From Phycisphaerae bacterium (GTDB taxonomy: Bacteria > Planctomycetota > Phycisphaerae > UBA1845 > UTPLA1): a stretch of DNA of 37,222 nt. The notes beneath the pieces were generated by a model. It saw only the letters and a program-made list of their open reading frames with translations, searched no databases and was not told where the DNA came from. Each line of letters begins with the position of its first letter. Within the stretch, counting starts at the first letter, position 1. This document shows positions 24,867 to 33,600 of the stretch, piece by piece. Location of the stretch: assembly GCA_016935885.1 (NCBI GenBank), contig JAFGQA010000101.1, forward strand, positions 1 to 37,222, read 5' to 3'. The position numbers and the translations under genes are program-made.

Positions 24867-26241
24867 GGATTCACCGCCACTCCACGAAGTGAGCGAACAT
24901 TCCTGGCTGGTCCGCAAGTCGGCTCTCCTCACCGGCCGGGCAATGCTCCTTGTGCTGCGACTGGCGGTTGATCTTGCCGCCGCCGCGGGGCAGGCCCTGC
25001 GGACCAGACGGGCGAACCGCAAGGCGCGCGTGGTCCTGACGGGCATGTTCGTGTCGGACGGATGGATCGAGGCGCACGTGCGTCCGATGGCGTTGTCGGA
25101 GCGGTGTGAGCACATCTGGGTCGTGACGGACCGCCCCATGGTCCGGATTCCCAAGACGACCTACGTGTGCGCCCCCCGTTGGCTACAGCGGCTGATCGGG
25201 CTTGTGCCTTCGCGATCGATCTGGTGCCTGTGGACTGCGTTGCGGCACCGGCCGGATGCGGTCGGCGGGTTTCACATGCTGCTCAACGGGATCGTGGCGC
25301 TGATCGCCGCACGATTGGTCGGTGGCCGATCGCTGTATTTCTGTGTCGGCGGCTGGGCGGAGATATGGGGAGGTGGGGCACGGTCCGAGAACCGCTTCTT
25401 CAGCCGCATCGGCGAGGACGACTGCCACCTGGAACGTCAGATCCTGTGGTTTGTGGGGCAAACGGACCTGACGCTGACGATGGGGACTCGCGCCCTCCAG
25501 TATCTCCGACAACGCGGGATCTCGAACCCAATAGAGGTGGTGTCTGGCGGTATCGATCCATCGAGCTTCGCCGCTGCAACCCAGCCTGGGCGCCGTCCGC
25601 ACGATCTGATCTTCGTGGGACGCTTGGTGCCGATCAAGCGCCCAGATGTGTTGTTGGCTGTCATCGCCAAGGTGGTGCCGAAGCGACCGGACCTGCGGGT
25701 GGTCGTCGTTGGCGATGGACCGCTGCGTCCGGAACTGGAGGCACGGGCCGTCGAGCTTGGCATTGCCGAGAACGTCTCCTTTGTCGGCCATCGGTCGGAC
25801 GTTAAGTCGTGGTACAGCCAGGCGCGGATCTTCGTCTTGACCTCGGATTCCGAAGGCTTGCCACTGTCGGCTACGGAGGCCATGACGGCGGGGTTGCCCG
25901 TTGTGGTGTCAGACGTCGGCGATTTGGGCGATCTTGTGCGCGATGGCGTCAACGGCTATCGGCCACGGCGGCGTGATGTTGAAGGCTTCGCCTCGCGGAT
26001 CGTCGAGCTACTCGCGGACGAGAAGAAACAGCAGGCCTTCTCCGAACAGGCGCGGCGGTCGGCGACGGCGTATTCTGTTGATTCGATGCGCCGCAGATGG
26101 GATCGTTTGTTGGGAGACCTGACTCGTCCACGCGCGAGGCCGAGAGCCAGGAGAGCGCACCGGGGGCTTCACCCACGCGCCGATCGAAGTGGACATGGGA
26201 GAACCATGGTTCGGACTGATGAAGCGAGCCTTGTCACGTAA
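24859..26241 (+). CDS. GT4-family glycosyltransferase
   Basis: 460 residues. An atypical N-terminal segment (about 1-60) includes a hydrophobic Ala/Leu-rich stretch (AMLLVLRLAVDLAAAAG) that may contact the membrane. The GT-B fold follows, with FHMLLNGIVALIAARLVGG and FCVGGWAEIWGGG, then the GT4 C-terminal domain: LIFVGRLVPIKRPDVLL, VVVVGDGPLRPELE, VSFVGHRSDV and the EX7E block SDSEGLPLSATEAM (near 329). The GTG at 24859 has GGAAGG upstream and overlaps the DUF362 stop by 8 bp. The last 28 residues are Arg/His-rich and overlap the next gene by 47 bp. Confidence 0.87.
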   Translation: MLEDSPPLHEVSEHSWLVRKSALLTGRAMLLVLRLAVDLAAAAGQALRTRRANRKARVVLTGMFVSDGWIEAHVRPMALSERCEHIWVVTDRPMVRIPKTTYVCAPRWLQRLIGLVPSRSIWCLWTALRHRPDAVGGFHMLLNGIVALIAARLVGGRSLYFCVGGWAEIWGGGARSENRFFSRIGEDDCHLERQILWFVGQTDLTLTMGTRALQYLRQRGISNPIEVVSGGIDPSSFAAATQPGRRPHDLIFVGRLVPIKRPDVLLAVIAKVVPKRPDLRVVVVGDGPLRPELEARAVELGIAENVSFVGHRSDVKSWYSQARIFVLTSDSEGLPLSATEAMTAGLPVVVSDVGDLGDLVRDGVNGYRPRRRDVEGFASRIVELLADEKKQQAFSEQARRSATAYSVDSMRRRWDRLLGDLTRPRARPRARRAHRGLHPRADRSGHGRTMVRTDEASLVT

Positions 26242-27697
26242 GAACCTCTGGGACGCGATCCCGCGCCCGTTGAAAGCGACGCTTGGCCTGGCCGCCGGTC
26301 TGCTTCCGCTTGCGTACGTCCTGGGGGGGCGTTTCCGGCGTGCCCTTCAGTTCGTACGCCGGGCCGATCGCTGGAGCGCCGAGGAGTCACGCGCCTATCA
26401 GTTGCAGCAGCTTCGGAGAATGTGCGAGCTCGCCTATGAGCAGACGCCGTTCTACCGGCGCGTCTTCGATGAGCACGGTTTCGATCCGCACGGAATGAAA
26501 CGGCCGGAAGATCTTCGTGCCTTGCCCACGATTGATAAGGACGTCGTTCGCCGTCACGTGGGGGAGATGTGCGCTGTTTCGCCGAATTCACCCGGCGTGG
26601 ATTTCGTTTCCACCGGAGGGACCGGTGGCGAGCCGTTGCATTTCTACATCGGCAGCGATCGGTCCGCCGTGGAGTATGCGCACCTGGTCGCTGGTTGGGA
26701 GCGGGCGGGCTTCCGCCTGGGCTCGCCGATGGCTGTCTTCCGCGGCCGTGTGGTCGACGAGCGCCGCACACGGTTGCGACACGACTACGACCCCCTCCTC
26801 CGCTGCCACTATTACAGCAACTTCCACATGACCGACATGGACATGCGGCGTTACCTCGCGCACCTTCGCGGGATCGGCCCGTGCTTCCTGCACGTTTATC
26901 CGTCGTCCGTCGCCAACTTGGCCCGCTTCCTAGTACGCTCCGGCCTGACGCCGCCAACGAACATCGACGGGATCATCGCGGAATCGGAGATCGTCTACCC
27001 GGACCAGCGCCAACTGGTCGAACAGGTCTTCAAATGCCGATATTTCTCCTGCTATGGCCATTCGGAGAAGCTGGTTGCCGCTGCCGAGTGCGAACACTCG
27101 GCGGACTACCACGTCTGGCCGACCTACGGGTACTTCGAGCTCCTTGACGACAACGGCCGGCCCGTGACAACGCCCGGCCAGCGAGGTGAGATCGCCGGGA
27201 CAGGGTTCATCAACACCGTGATGCCGTTCATTCGCTATCGCACCGGCGATTACGCCACTTATGTGGGCGACCATTGCGAGGCTTGCGGTCGGGCACACAC
27301 GGTCATCACCGACATTCGCGGCCATCGAACACAGGAGTTCCTCATTGCCTCGGATGGCTCGGAAATCTCCTGGACGGCGCTCAACATGCACGACGACACA
27401 TTCACGCGCGTCCAGCAGTTCCAGTTTCATCAAGACACGCCCGGCCGGGCCGTGTTGCGCCTCGTCCCCGCGGAGGGCTTTGGAGACGAGAACCGTCAAC
27501 GGATAGACCGCAACCTCGGCCGCAAGTTCGCCGGGCGGCTTGACTTCGCCATCGAACTGGTCGACGGCATAACCCTATCGGCTAGCGGGAAGGCCATCTA
27601 CATCGACCAGCGTATTACATCCACGGATGTTCCCGGCGCGGCCTTCGGCCACGGCCAAAGGAACCTAAGCGGGACTGGGCAATGTTCAAACAGTTGA
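26195..27697 (+). CDS. CapK/phenylacetate-CoA-ligase-like adenylate-forming enzyme
   Basis: 500 residues. The ATP-binding loop is STGGTGGEPLHFYIG (near 139). The adenylate-forming motifs include IIAESEIVY, CYGHSEKL (near 287), GTGFINTVMPFIRYRTGDY (near 341) and ITDIRGHRTQEFL. A CxxCG pair (DHCEACGR) may bind zinc. This family activates carboxylates as AMP esters; CapK/PaaK-like members occur in capsule and EPS loci. Here it may activate an organic acid or amino acid for amide or ester decoration of the sugar units (inference), which would fit the deacetylase-like protein nearby exposing an amine. The start is placed at ATG 26195; ATG 26219 is possible. It overlaps the upstream GT4 by 47 bp. 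Confidence 0.82.
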   Translation: MGEPWFGLMKRALSRKNLWDAIPRPLKATLGLAAGLLPLAYVLGGRFRRALQFVRRADRWSAEESRAYQLQQLRRMCELAYEQTPFYRRVFDEHGFDPHGMKRPEDLRALPTIDKDVVRRHVGEMCAVSPNSPGVDFVSTGGTGGEPLHFYIGSDRSAVEYAHLVAGWERAGFRLGSPMAVFRGRVVDERRTRLRHDYDPLLRCHYYSNFHMTDMDMRRYLAHLRGIGPCFLHVYPSSVANLARFLVRSGLTPPTNIDGIIAESEIVYPDQRQLVEQVFKCRYFSCYGHSEKLVAAAECEHSADYHVWPTYGYFELLDDNGRPVTTPGQRGEIAGTGFINTVMPFIRYRTGDYATYVGDHCEACGRAHTVITDIRGHRTQEFLIASDGSEISWTALNMHDDTFTRVQQFQFHQDTPGRAVLRLVPAEGFGDENRQRIDRNLGRKFAGRLDFAIELVDGITLSASGKAIYIDQRITSTDVPGAAFGHGQRNLSGTGQCSNS

Positions 27698-27797
27698 CAG
27701 CCACGGGTCCCACTGGCGGCTCGCCTGCCCGTGCGTCCATCACGTGTGCTCGCACTGAGGGAGAAGCCGCCATTGGCACCCACCTCGTTCGAACATT
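27681..27797. repeat. 117-bp imperfect palindrome overlapping the capK-like 3' end
   Basis: AATGTTC (27681-27687) pairs with GAACATT (27791-27797), and TGGCGGCT (27714-27721) pairs with AGCCGCCA (27765-27772). The CapK stop codon lies inside the left arm. It looks like a hairpin-forming intergenic element. Confidence 0.55.
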
Positions 27798-27798
27798 A

Positions 27799-27860
27799 GC
27801 AGAACCTCTGGTGTGAACCTCCGGCTCGTGCCGTCAGCACCTTTGGCGGCAGTGCCACAA
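27799..27860. repeat. Degenerate family A repeat
   Basis: Blocks AGAACCTC, ACCTCCGGC and GCAGTGCCACAA correspond in order to family A copies, but both arms have diverged. It lies directly after the 27681 palindrome and before the Wzy-like gene. Confidence 0.4.
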
Positions 27861-27906
27861 CGTGTTTCGTTGGAATCCTCGCTGGAACAGAGGGCGAGTC
27901 GCACGA

Positions 27907-29295
27907 ATGCGCGTATATGTTCTTTACATGCTCGTCGCCTTCCTGTCCATCTACGCATACCGCCACTGGTACCGCTCCCTCTGCGGCCTGATCCTCCTCA
28001 TGGCGGTCATTGAGCACCCCGACATGCCCAAGAACATGATGGACATCCAGGGATTAAACCCCTGGAACGTCCTGCTGGCCAACGTTCTCGTCGGGTGGTT
28101 CATCAGCCGGCGTCGCGAGGGACTACGATGGGACATGCCCCGCTCGATCAGCCTGCTGCTGATCCTGTATTTCCTCGTCGTGCTGATCAGTTCGCTCCGT
28201 ATGTTGGCCGACCCCACCAACCTGGAGGAATTCACGACGGCTCAATTGATCAGCGAGAACTTGGTCAACACATTCAAGTGGGTCATCCCCGGATTGCTCT
28301 TGTTCGATGGTTGCCGATCTCGCCGACGTTTTCTCATAGCGATTGCGTGTATACTGGGCGTATACGTGCTCCTCGCCCTCCAGATCGCTCGTTGGATGCC
28401 ACCAAGCGCAGCCATCACTGGAGGAGAGCTTGCGCAGCGAAGCCGCAAGATCATCCTCAACGAGATTGGCTATCATCCAGTAAACGCATCGATGATGCTC
28501 GCGGGCGGCGCATGGGCCATCCTTGGCACGTGGCCGTTAGTGAAGCGCCGCCGAGATAAAGCGATCATCGTCGCTTCCGCTCTCTTGGTTTCATACGCTC
28601 AGGCGCTGACCGGCGGCCGGATGGGTTACGTAACATGGGGCACCGTAGGGCTGGTGTTGTGTTCGTTGCGTTGGCCGAAGCTAATCCTCATTATCCCAGT
28701 CCTGTCAATCACCATCGTGTCCCTCCTGCCGGGTGTACGCGAGCGGATGTTCTCGGGCTTCGGAGAAGTTGACATTGCTGGTCAGACGTACGTGGATGAT
28801 TATAAGATCACATCGGGTCGAACACTGGCATGGCCACACGTTGTCGCTCGAATTGGCGAATCGCCAATCATCGGCCACGGGCGCCTGGCGATGGTCCGCA
28901 CTGGATTGAAGGATTTCCTCTGGGATGAATACCGGGAGGGCTTTGCGCATCCTCATAATGCATACCTTGAGTGGCTTCTGGACAACGGCATCTTGGGCCT
29001 ATTGCTCATCACTCCATTCTACATGCTCATCGTGGTGCGCGCCGCGCGTCTATTGCGCAACTCACGTGACTCCCTGTCCGTGGCTGTCGGCGCTACGGCT
29101 CTTGCTCTGGTCCTTTCGTTGCTGATAGCCTCCCTTGGCAGTCAGACCTTCTATCCAAGAGAAGGATCAGTTGGAATGTGGTGTGCCATCTGTTTGATGC
29201 TGCGAATATGGACGGAACGTTCAAGGAGACCAATACTCAGTATGGCGTTTTCGTCAGGACTGCGTGTGGGGCGAACAGCTCGCCCGCGGTTCTGA
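27907..29295 (+). CDS. Wzy-like polymerase / O-antigen ligase family membrane protein
   Basis: 462 residues with about 10-12 hydrophobic helices. It has the large periplasmic loop and downstream block of the O-antigen ligase/Wzy_C family: GESPIIGHGRLAMVRTG and FAHPHNAYLEWLLDNGILG, then LLLITPFYMLIVVRAARLL. Such proteins polymerise or transfer undecaprenyl-linked glycans in the periplasm. With Wzx, Wzc and Wza in the same locus, a polymerase role is more likely than a ligase role (inference). The ATG at 27907 places the first helix (VYVLYMLVAFLSIYAYR) at the N-terminus; an earlier GTG/ATG-frame start at 27862 would add 15 basic residues. Confidence 0.85.
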   Translation: MRVYVLYMLVAFLSIYAYRHWYRSLCGLILLMAVIEHPDMPKNMMDIQGLNPWNVLLANVLVGWFISRRREGLRWDMPRSISLLLILYFLVVLISSLRMLADPTNLEEFTTAQLISENLVNTFKWVIPGLLLFDGCRSRRRFLIAIACILGVYVLLALQIARWMPPSAAITGGELAQRSRKIILNEIGYHPVNASMMLAGGAWAILGTWPLVKRRRDKAIIVASALLVSYAQALTGGRMGYVTWGTVGLVLCSLRWPKLILIIPVLSITIVSLLPGVRERMFSGFGEVDIAGQTYVDDYKITSGRTLAWPHVVARIGESPIIGHGRLAMVRTGLKDFLWDEYREGFAHPHNAYLEWLLDNGILGLLLITPFYMLIVVRAARLLRNSRDSLSVAVGATALALVLSLLIASLGSQTFYPREGSVGMWCAICLMLRIWTERSRRPILSMAFSSGLRVGRTARPRF

Positions 29296-29358
29296 CTCCG
29301 CTCCAAAGCGAAGTTGCGAAGCCGCGAATCAGGCGACATCTCAGGGTTGGTCAGTTCA

Positions 29359-30699
29359 ATGGACTACGAACACATACAGGAGTGCGGGACCAGTCAGCCC
29401 AATTCGCGAGGAACCTTCGTTCGCAGACGAGGACTGCTGGTGACGATTGTGTTTGTGGCGCTCGTCGGTCGGTGCGCCGTTGCCCTATGGCTGCCACCCA
29501 CCGCCACCTTTCCAGACGGACATCGATACAACCGGATTGCGAGCAACATACTGGCGAACGGCGTGTACCCGGAGAGCGAAGAGGAATCAGCTCCACTTCA
29601 CCCGTTGTTGTTGGCTGTGCTGTACTCAGCGGCAGGCGAGAATGTCCCCGCGGCCAGGCTCATGATCGCGGTGCTGGGATCGCTGACTTGCTACGTGATG
29701 TTCAAACTGGGGAAGGTGCTTTTCGACCCCGTAGTCGGGCTCGTTGCAGCGGCCTTGTTGGCGGTCTATCCCCTCCACGTCTTCACGAGTGCCCTCTTTG
29801 AGTATCCCACGTGCCTGTTCATCCTACTTCTCAACTGCACCATCTTGCTGGCACTCGGTGTGCGGTCGAACCCCAGGAGTTGGGCGCGATGGATCTTGAC
29901 AGGTATGGTATTAGGCTTGGCGGCCCTTGCCGTGCCAACCGCGCTCACAGCGGCGCCGTTCATCGCCCTCTGGCTGTTGCGAAGCTGTCCGATCAAGTAC
30001 AAAGCCCGCCTCACCGGCGTAACGCTGCTCATCCTTGGCTGTCTCTCCACCGTTTTGCCGTGGAGTCTCTATTGGTACGCCCTGACCGGTCACGCCCAAC
30101 TGATCACCGGCGGCACCGCCGAGAACTTCTTCAAAGGCAACTGTCCGCTCGCTTGGGACTTGGGCAAGGCAGACATCGCCGATGTATACGCGGAAGAGGG
30201 GGCGCCTCCCGAACAACGCGCGGCCTACAACGACTATCTCCAGGTTGAGAGCAGGGCTCGCGCTTGGCCCGCCGGGCCCAGGCGCGACAAGGTATACTAC
30301 GATGCCGTGAAGGCGTATTACACGGCCCGACCGAGGGAGGCGCTTGGTTTGCTGGCGAGGAAAGCCGCGATGTACTGGCTTCCTTACGCCAAACCGGTTA
30401 CGAAACACCGCACGGACAACAACTACACGAAAATCCTCCAGTTCATTACATTCGTTCCCGTTGCCCTGCTGGCCCTCGTCGGCATCTGGTTTGCAAGAGC
30501 TCGATGGCGAGAACTCGCGATCATCTACCTCGTTGTCATCACCCAATGGCTGACATACAGCGTGTTCCTGGTGACCGCGCGCTATCGTTCACAAATCGAT
30601 CCGCTTCTCATTCTCCTCGCGTCATCCGTTCTGGTCACGTGGGGCCGCCAACTGACTCGCCGCCGCGGCTCGTCCACCTCCCCATCGAAAACACCTTAG
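29359..30699 (+). CDS. GT39/ArnT-like membrane glycosyltransferase
   Basis: 446 residues with about 10 membrane segments. After the first helix (LLVTIVFVALVGRCAVALWL) comes the first periplasmic loop with DGHRYNRIASNILANG and HPLLLAVLYS, the pattern of PMT/ArnT-type GT-C transferases, with an acidic residue early in the loop. Such enzymes use polyprenyl-phosphate sugars on the outer face of the membrane, so this may add a side sugar to the EPS or glycosylate a protein. A C-terminal loop contains Tyr-rich KVYYDAVKAYYTARP. The ATG at 29359 is preferred over a TTG at 29314. Its TAG stop overlaps the TAA stop of the convergent beta-helix gene. Confidence 0.82.
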   Translation: MDYEHIQECGTSQPNSRGTFVRRRGLLVTIVFVALVGRCAVALWLPPTATFPDGHRYNRIASNILANGVYPESEEESAPLHPLLLAVLYSAAGENVPAARLMIAVLGSLTCYVMFKLGKVLFDPVVGLVAAALLAVYPLHVFTSALFEYPTCLFILLLNCTILLALGVRSNPRSWARWILTGMVLGLAALAVPTALTAAPFIALWLLRSCPIKYKARLTGVTLLILGCLSTVLPWSLYWYALTGHAQLITGGTAENFFKGNCPLAWDLGKADIADVYAEEGAPPEQRAAYNDYLQVESRARAWPAGPRRDKVYYDAVKAYYTARPREALGLLARKAAMYWLPYAKPVTKHRTDNNYTKILQFITFVPVALLALVGIWFARARWRELAIIYLVVITQWLTYSVFLVTARYRSQIDPLLILLASSVLVTWGRQLTRRRGSSTSPSKTP

Positions 30700-33600
30700 T
30701 CAGTGCCCGCGTACTCGAATGCCCCTACATCCCATTTCGACGTTCCATCCGCGTCCCCGTCTTGCGGACGGCCGCCACCATCCGCATCCACATCGATGTT
30801 CAGGCCATAGAGGCTCGTAAACATCGAGTACACGTTCTCCTCGGCGTCCAGGGCCGTTCCCACATCGATCGCCGCCATGCTGCTCGCTTGCAGACGCAAG
30901 TTGCCGCTCGACGGAGCCACGAACTCCGGCTCGCCGTATACACTGCCATCCGCCACGCTGGCAAAGGCAGCCTCCAGGCTGCCGTAGACCGTGTTGTACA
31001 CTCGTACGCGGACGATGCCCTCGAGCAAGTTGTGACTAACCGTCTGGACGGGCCCGGGCCAACTCGCAAACACATGATTCCCCGTGGCCTCACCCTGCGA
31101 ATCCACAACTTTGGCTATGATGTTGTTTGCCACGTGCAGCAGCCCCCCCGATTGCGAGCAGTGGATGCCAGCGTCAACATCATACAGGCTATTGTTAATG
31201 ATGAACCGATTGACACCCCCTCGAACGAGAATCGCGGCAGGACCATCTGCGTTGTCTGGATCGAAGAATGGTGAATGTATGTTGTGGATGACGTTTCCAA
31301 CTATGTACACATCTTCGCCCACGCCGCCGCTATTGGAGTGAAGAACAATCCCTGCAGCACAGTCATAGATGTGGTTGTACAGGAACCAGACGTTTTCCGG
31401 CGCATACTGTAGGCCCATACCGTGCCCGTATGAGGAGGGGTGCTGGCCGATGGGATAGTGTGCGTGGGAATCGTTTTGCGAGAAGATGACGTCTTTGGCC
31501 TGCTTGGACCAAAGCCCGCCCTGCTTGTTGTGGTGGAGATCGTTCCGGCCGAAATAGATGTGGTGACTGGTATGGGCACCGTCGATGTAGGAGTATCCCA
31601 CACCACATGCATCAGCACTGGTGTAACTCACCTCGTTGTCTAGGATCCACACGTACCGTGCATACTTGTTAAGCTGTATTCCGCCGTAATCCTGATCCTC
31701 CTCAGCCTGCCAGTCTCCTATATCGTGGACGTTGTTATTGAGGAAGACGATATTTTCGGCCACACTGTCTGCGTTCGTACCAAAGCACATAACGGCCGTG
31801 CCCCATCTGTGGTGAACTTCGCTGTTACGAAGGACCACGTGGTTGCAGGGCCCAATCGTTTCGAACCCTGCATAGTTATTGACCGTGCCGTCGATTTCGA
31901 GATTCTCGAAGACCATATAGCTGGCGTTGTTCGATACGGATAACTTCCAGCCGAACCTGGGTGGGTGGGCGGAGTTGCCACGGATGAAGACAGGGTCGCC
32001 AGCCGTTCCTGATGCACTGAAGGACCTGTAGCCGCCGTTGCCGTAGGTGCCGGCATTCAAGTAAATGAGCGTTCCGGCAAGGAGATTGGTCGTCGTGGGA
32101 AGAGTTGCCCGAGGGCAACTGGGAGACCCGTTGGGATTGCCACTGTCAGTAGCGTTGGGATGCGTGTTGTCGACGTAATAGTGTAGCGGGTTGTTGGAAT
32201 CATACGCTGGGGCAACCTCGCGGACGCCAAACTGCGGAGCCGGGACGCCGATCGGAGGGACCCACGCCGTGAAGTCTTCGTCGAGAAGAGGCTCGTTGAC
32301 GGGGTCGTTGTAGGACCGGCTGAGCGGCGTCAGGAAACAACTGTCGGGCTCGGCCGAGGCGAGTTGGCCGGTCCAGCCTTCGGGGACGACCTGGGTGTAG
32401 TTGCCATCCACGTCGGTGGTGGTAGTGAAGTCGACGCCGCTGTACGCGCCAGAGCCGGTGAAGGCGAGGCTCAGTTGGCCGATCTTGGGCCGAGCGCCTA
32501 CGGTGTCAGTGAGGCTAACCGTGCCGGTAATCACGGGGCCGGTGAACACCGATACGACGAACGTGTCTTCGGCAAAGGCGCCAGCCATGTCGGTTGCCCG
32601 AATCGTGAGGTTGGCTGCGCCGGTCTGGTTGGGCTGGTAGTCAAGCGTCAACGTCGTGCCTGACACGGTGGCGGCAACGAGCGAAGCGTTGTCGTTGGCT
32701 GAGACGCCGAACGTCAGGCTGTCGTCACCGGCAGCAACGTCCACGTCGTCAAAGACGTTCGACAGGTTGATGACCGTGTCGGCGGCATCCTCCTCAACGA
32801 TCACGTCATCGATCGGATGAACGACCGTCGGCGCGTGGTTGTCAACAGAGCTTGATGCCGTGGCAACGTAGTTTCCGTTCAATATGGCGCTCGTTACGTT
32901 GGCGTACACGCGGCTCGCAGGTTCGAACACGTAGCCATCGTGCTCCGGCCAAACCGTGCCTGACCACCCAGAGGGAACAGTGAGCGTGTAAGTGCCGTCC
33001 GCACGGGTCACGGTGGTGGGCCCGTCGTTGTCGGTGACAACGGAGAAGCCAGCGACGGCGGCGCCGTCCTGGTCGCGAATGATACCGGAGATGGTCGGTT
33101 TGACTTGGGCAGCCGGCGGACCGTCAGGGATCGGCTGATCGCCGACGGAATTGACCGTGACCCGGAACGTGTCCTCGGCGAAGGCGCCGGCCATGTCGGT
33201 TGCCCGAACGGTGATATTGGCGAGTCCAATCTGGCTGACTTGGTAGTCCAGCGTCAACGTCGTGCCAGATATGCTGGCGCTAAGAAGCGCGGGGTTGGTG
33301 TTGCCGGAAACGGCTAGGCGCAGGCTGTCTCCGCCGGTGGCGATATCCGGGTCATCAAAGACCATCGACACGTCGATCTCCGTGTCGGCGACACCTCCGT
33401 GAACCGTCACGTCGTCGATTGGATTGACGACTTCGGGTGGATTGTTCTTGCTGTTTGGGCTCGATGCCGGGGTGACGTAATCCTCATTCTCAGCGTTGGC
33501 CGTCAGGCAGGTGTACGACCGGCTCAGTGGGTAGAACGTGTAGTCCACGTGCTCCGGCCTGACCGTGCCTGACCAACCGGAGGGCACGGTCAGCGCGTAG

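Noticed and set aside
30696..30790. PEP-CTERM sorting tail on the beta-helix lipoprotein
   Set aside because: The C-terminus ends DVGAFEYAGTD with no hydrophobic helix or Arg cluster; the protein has a lipobox instead.
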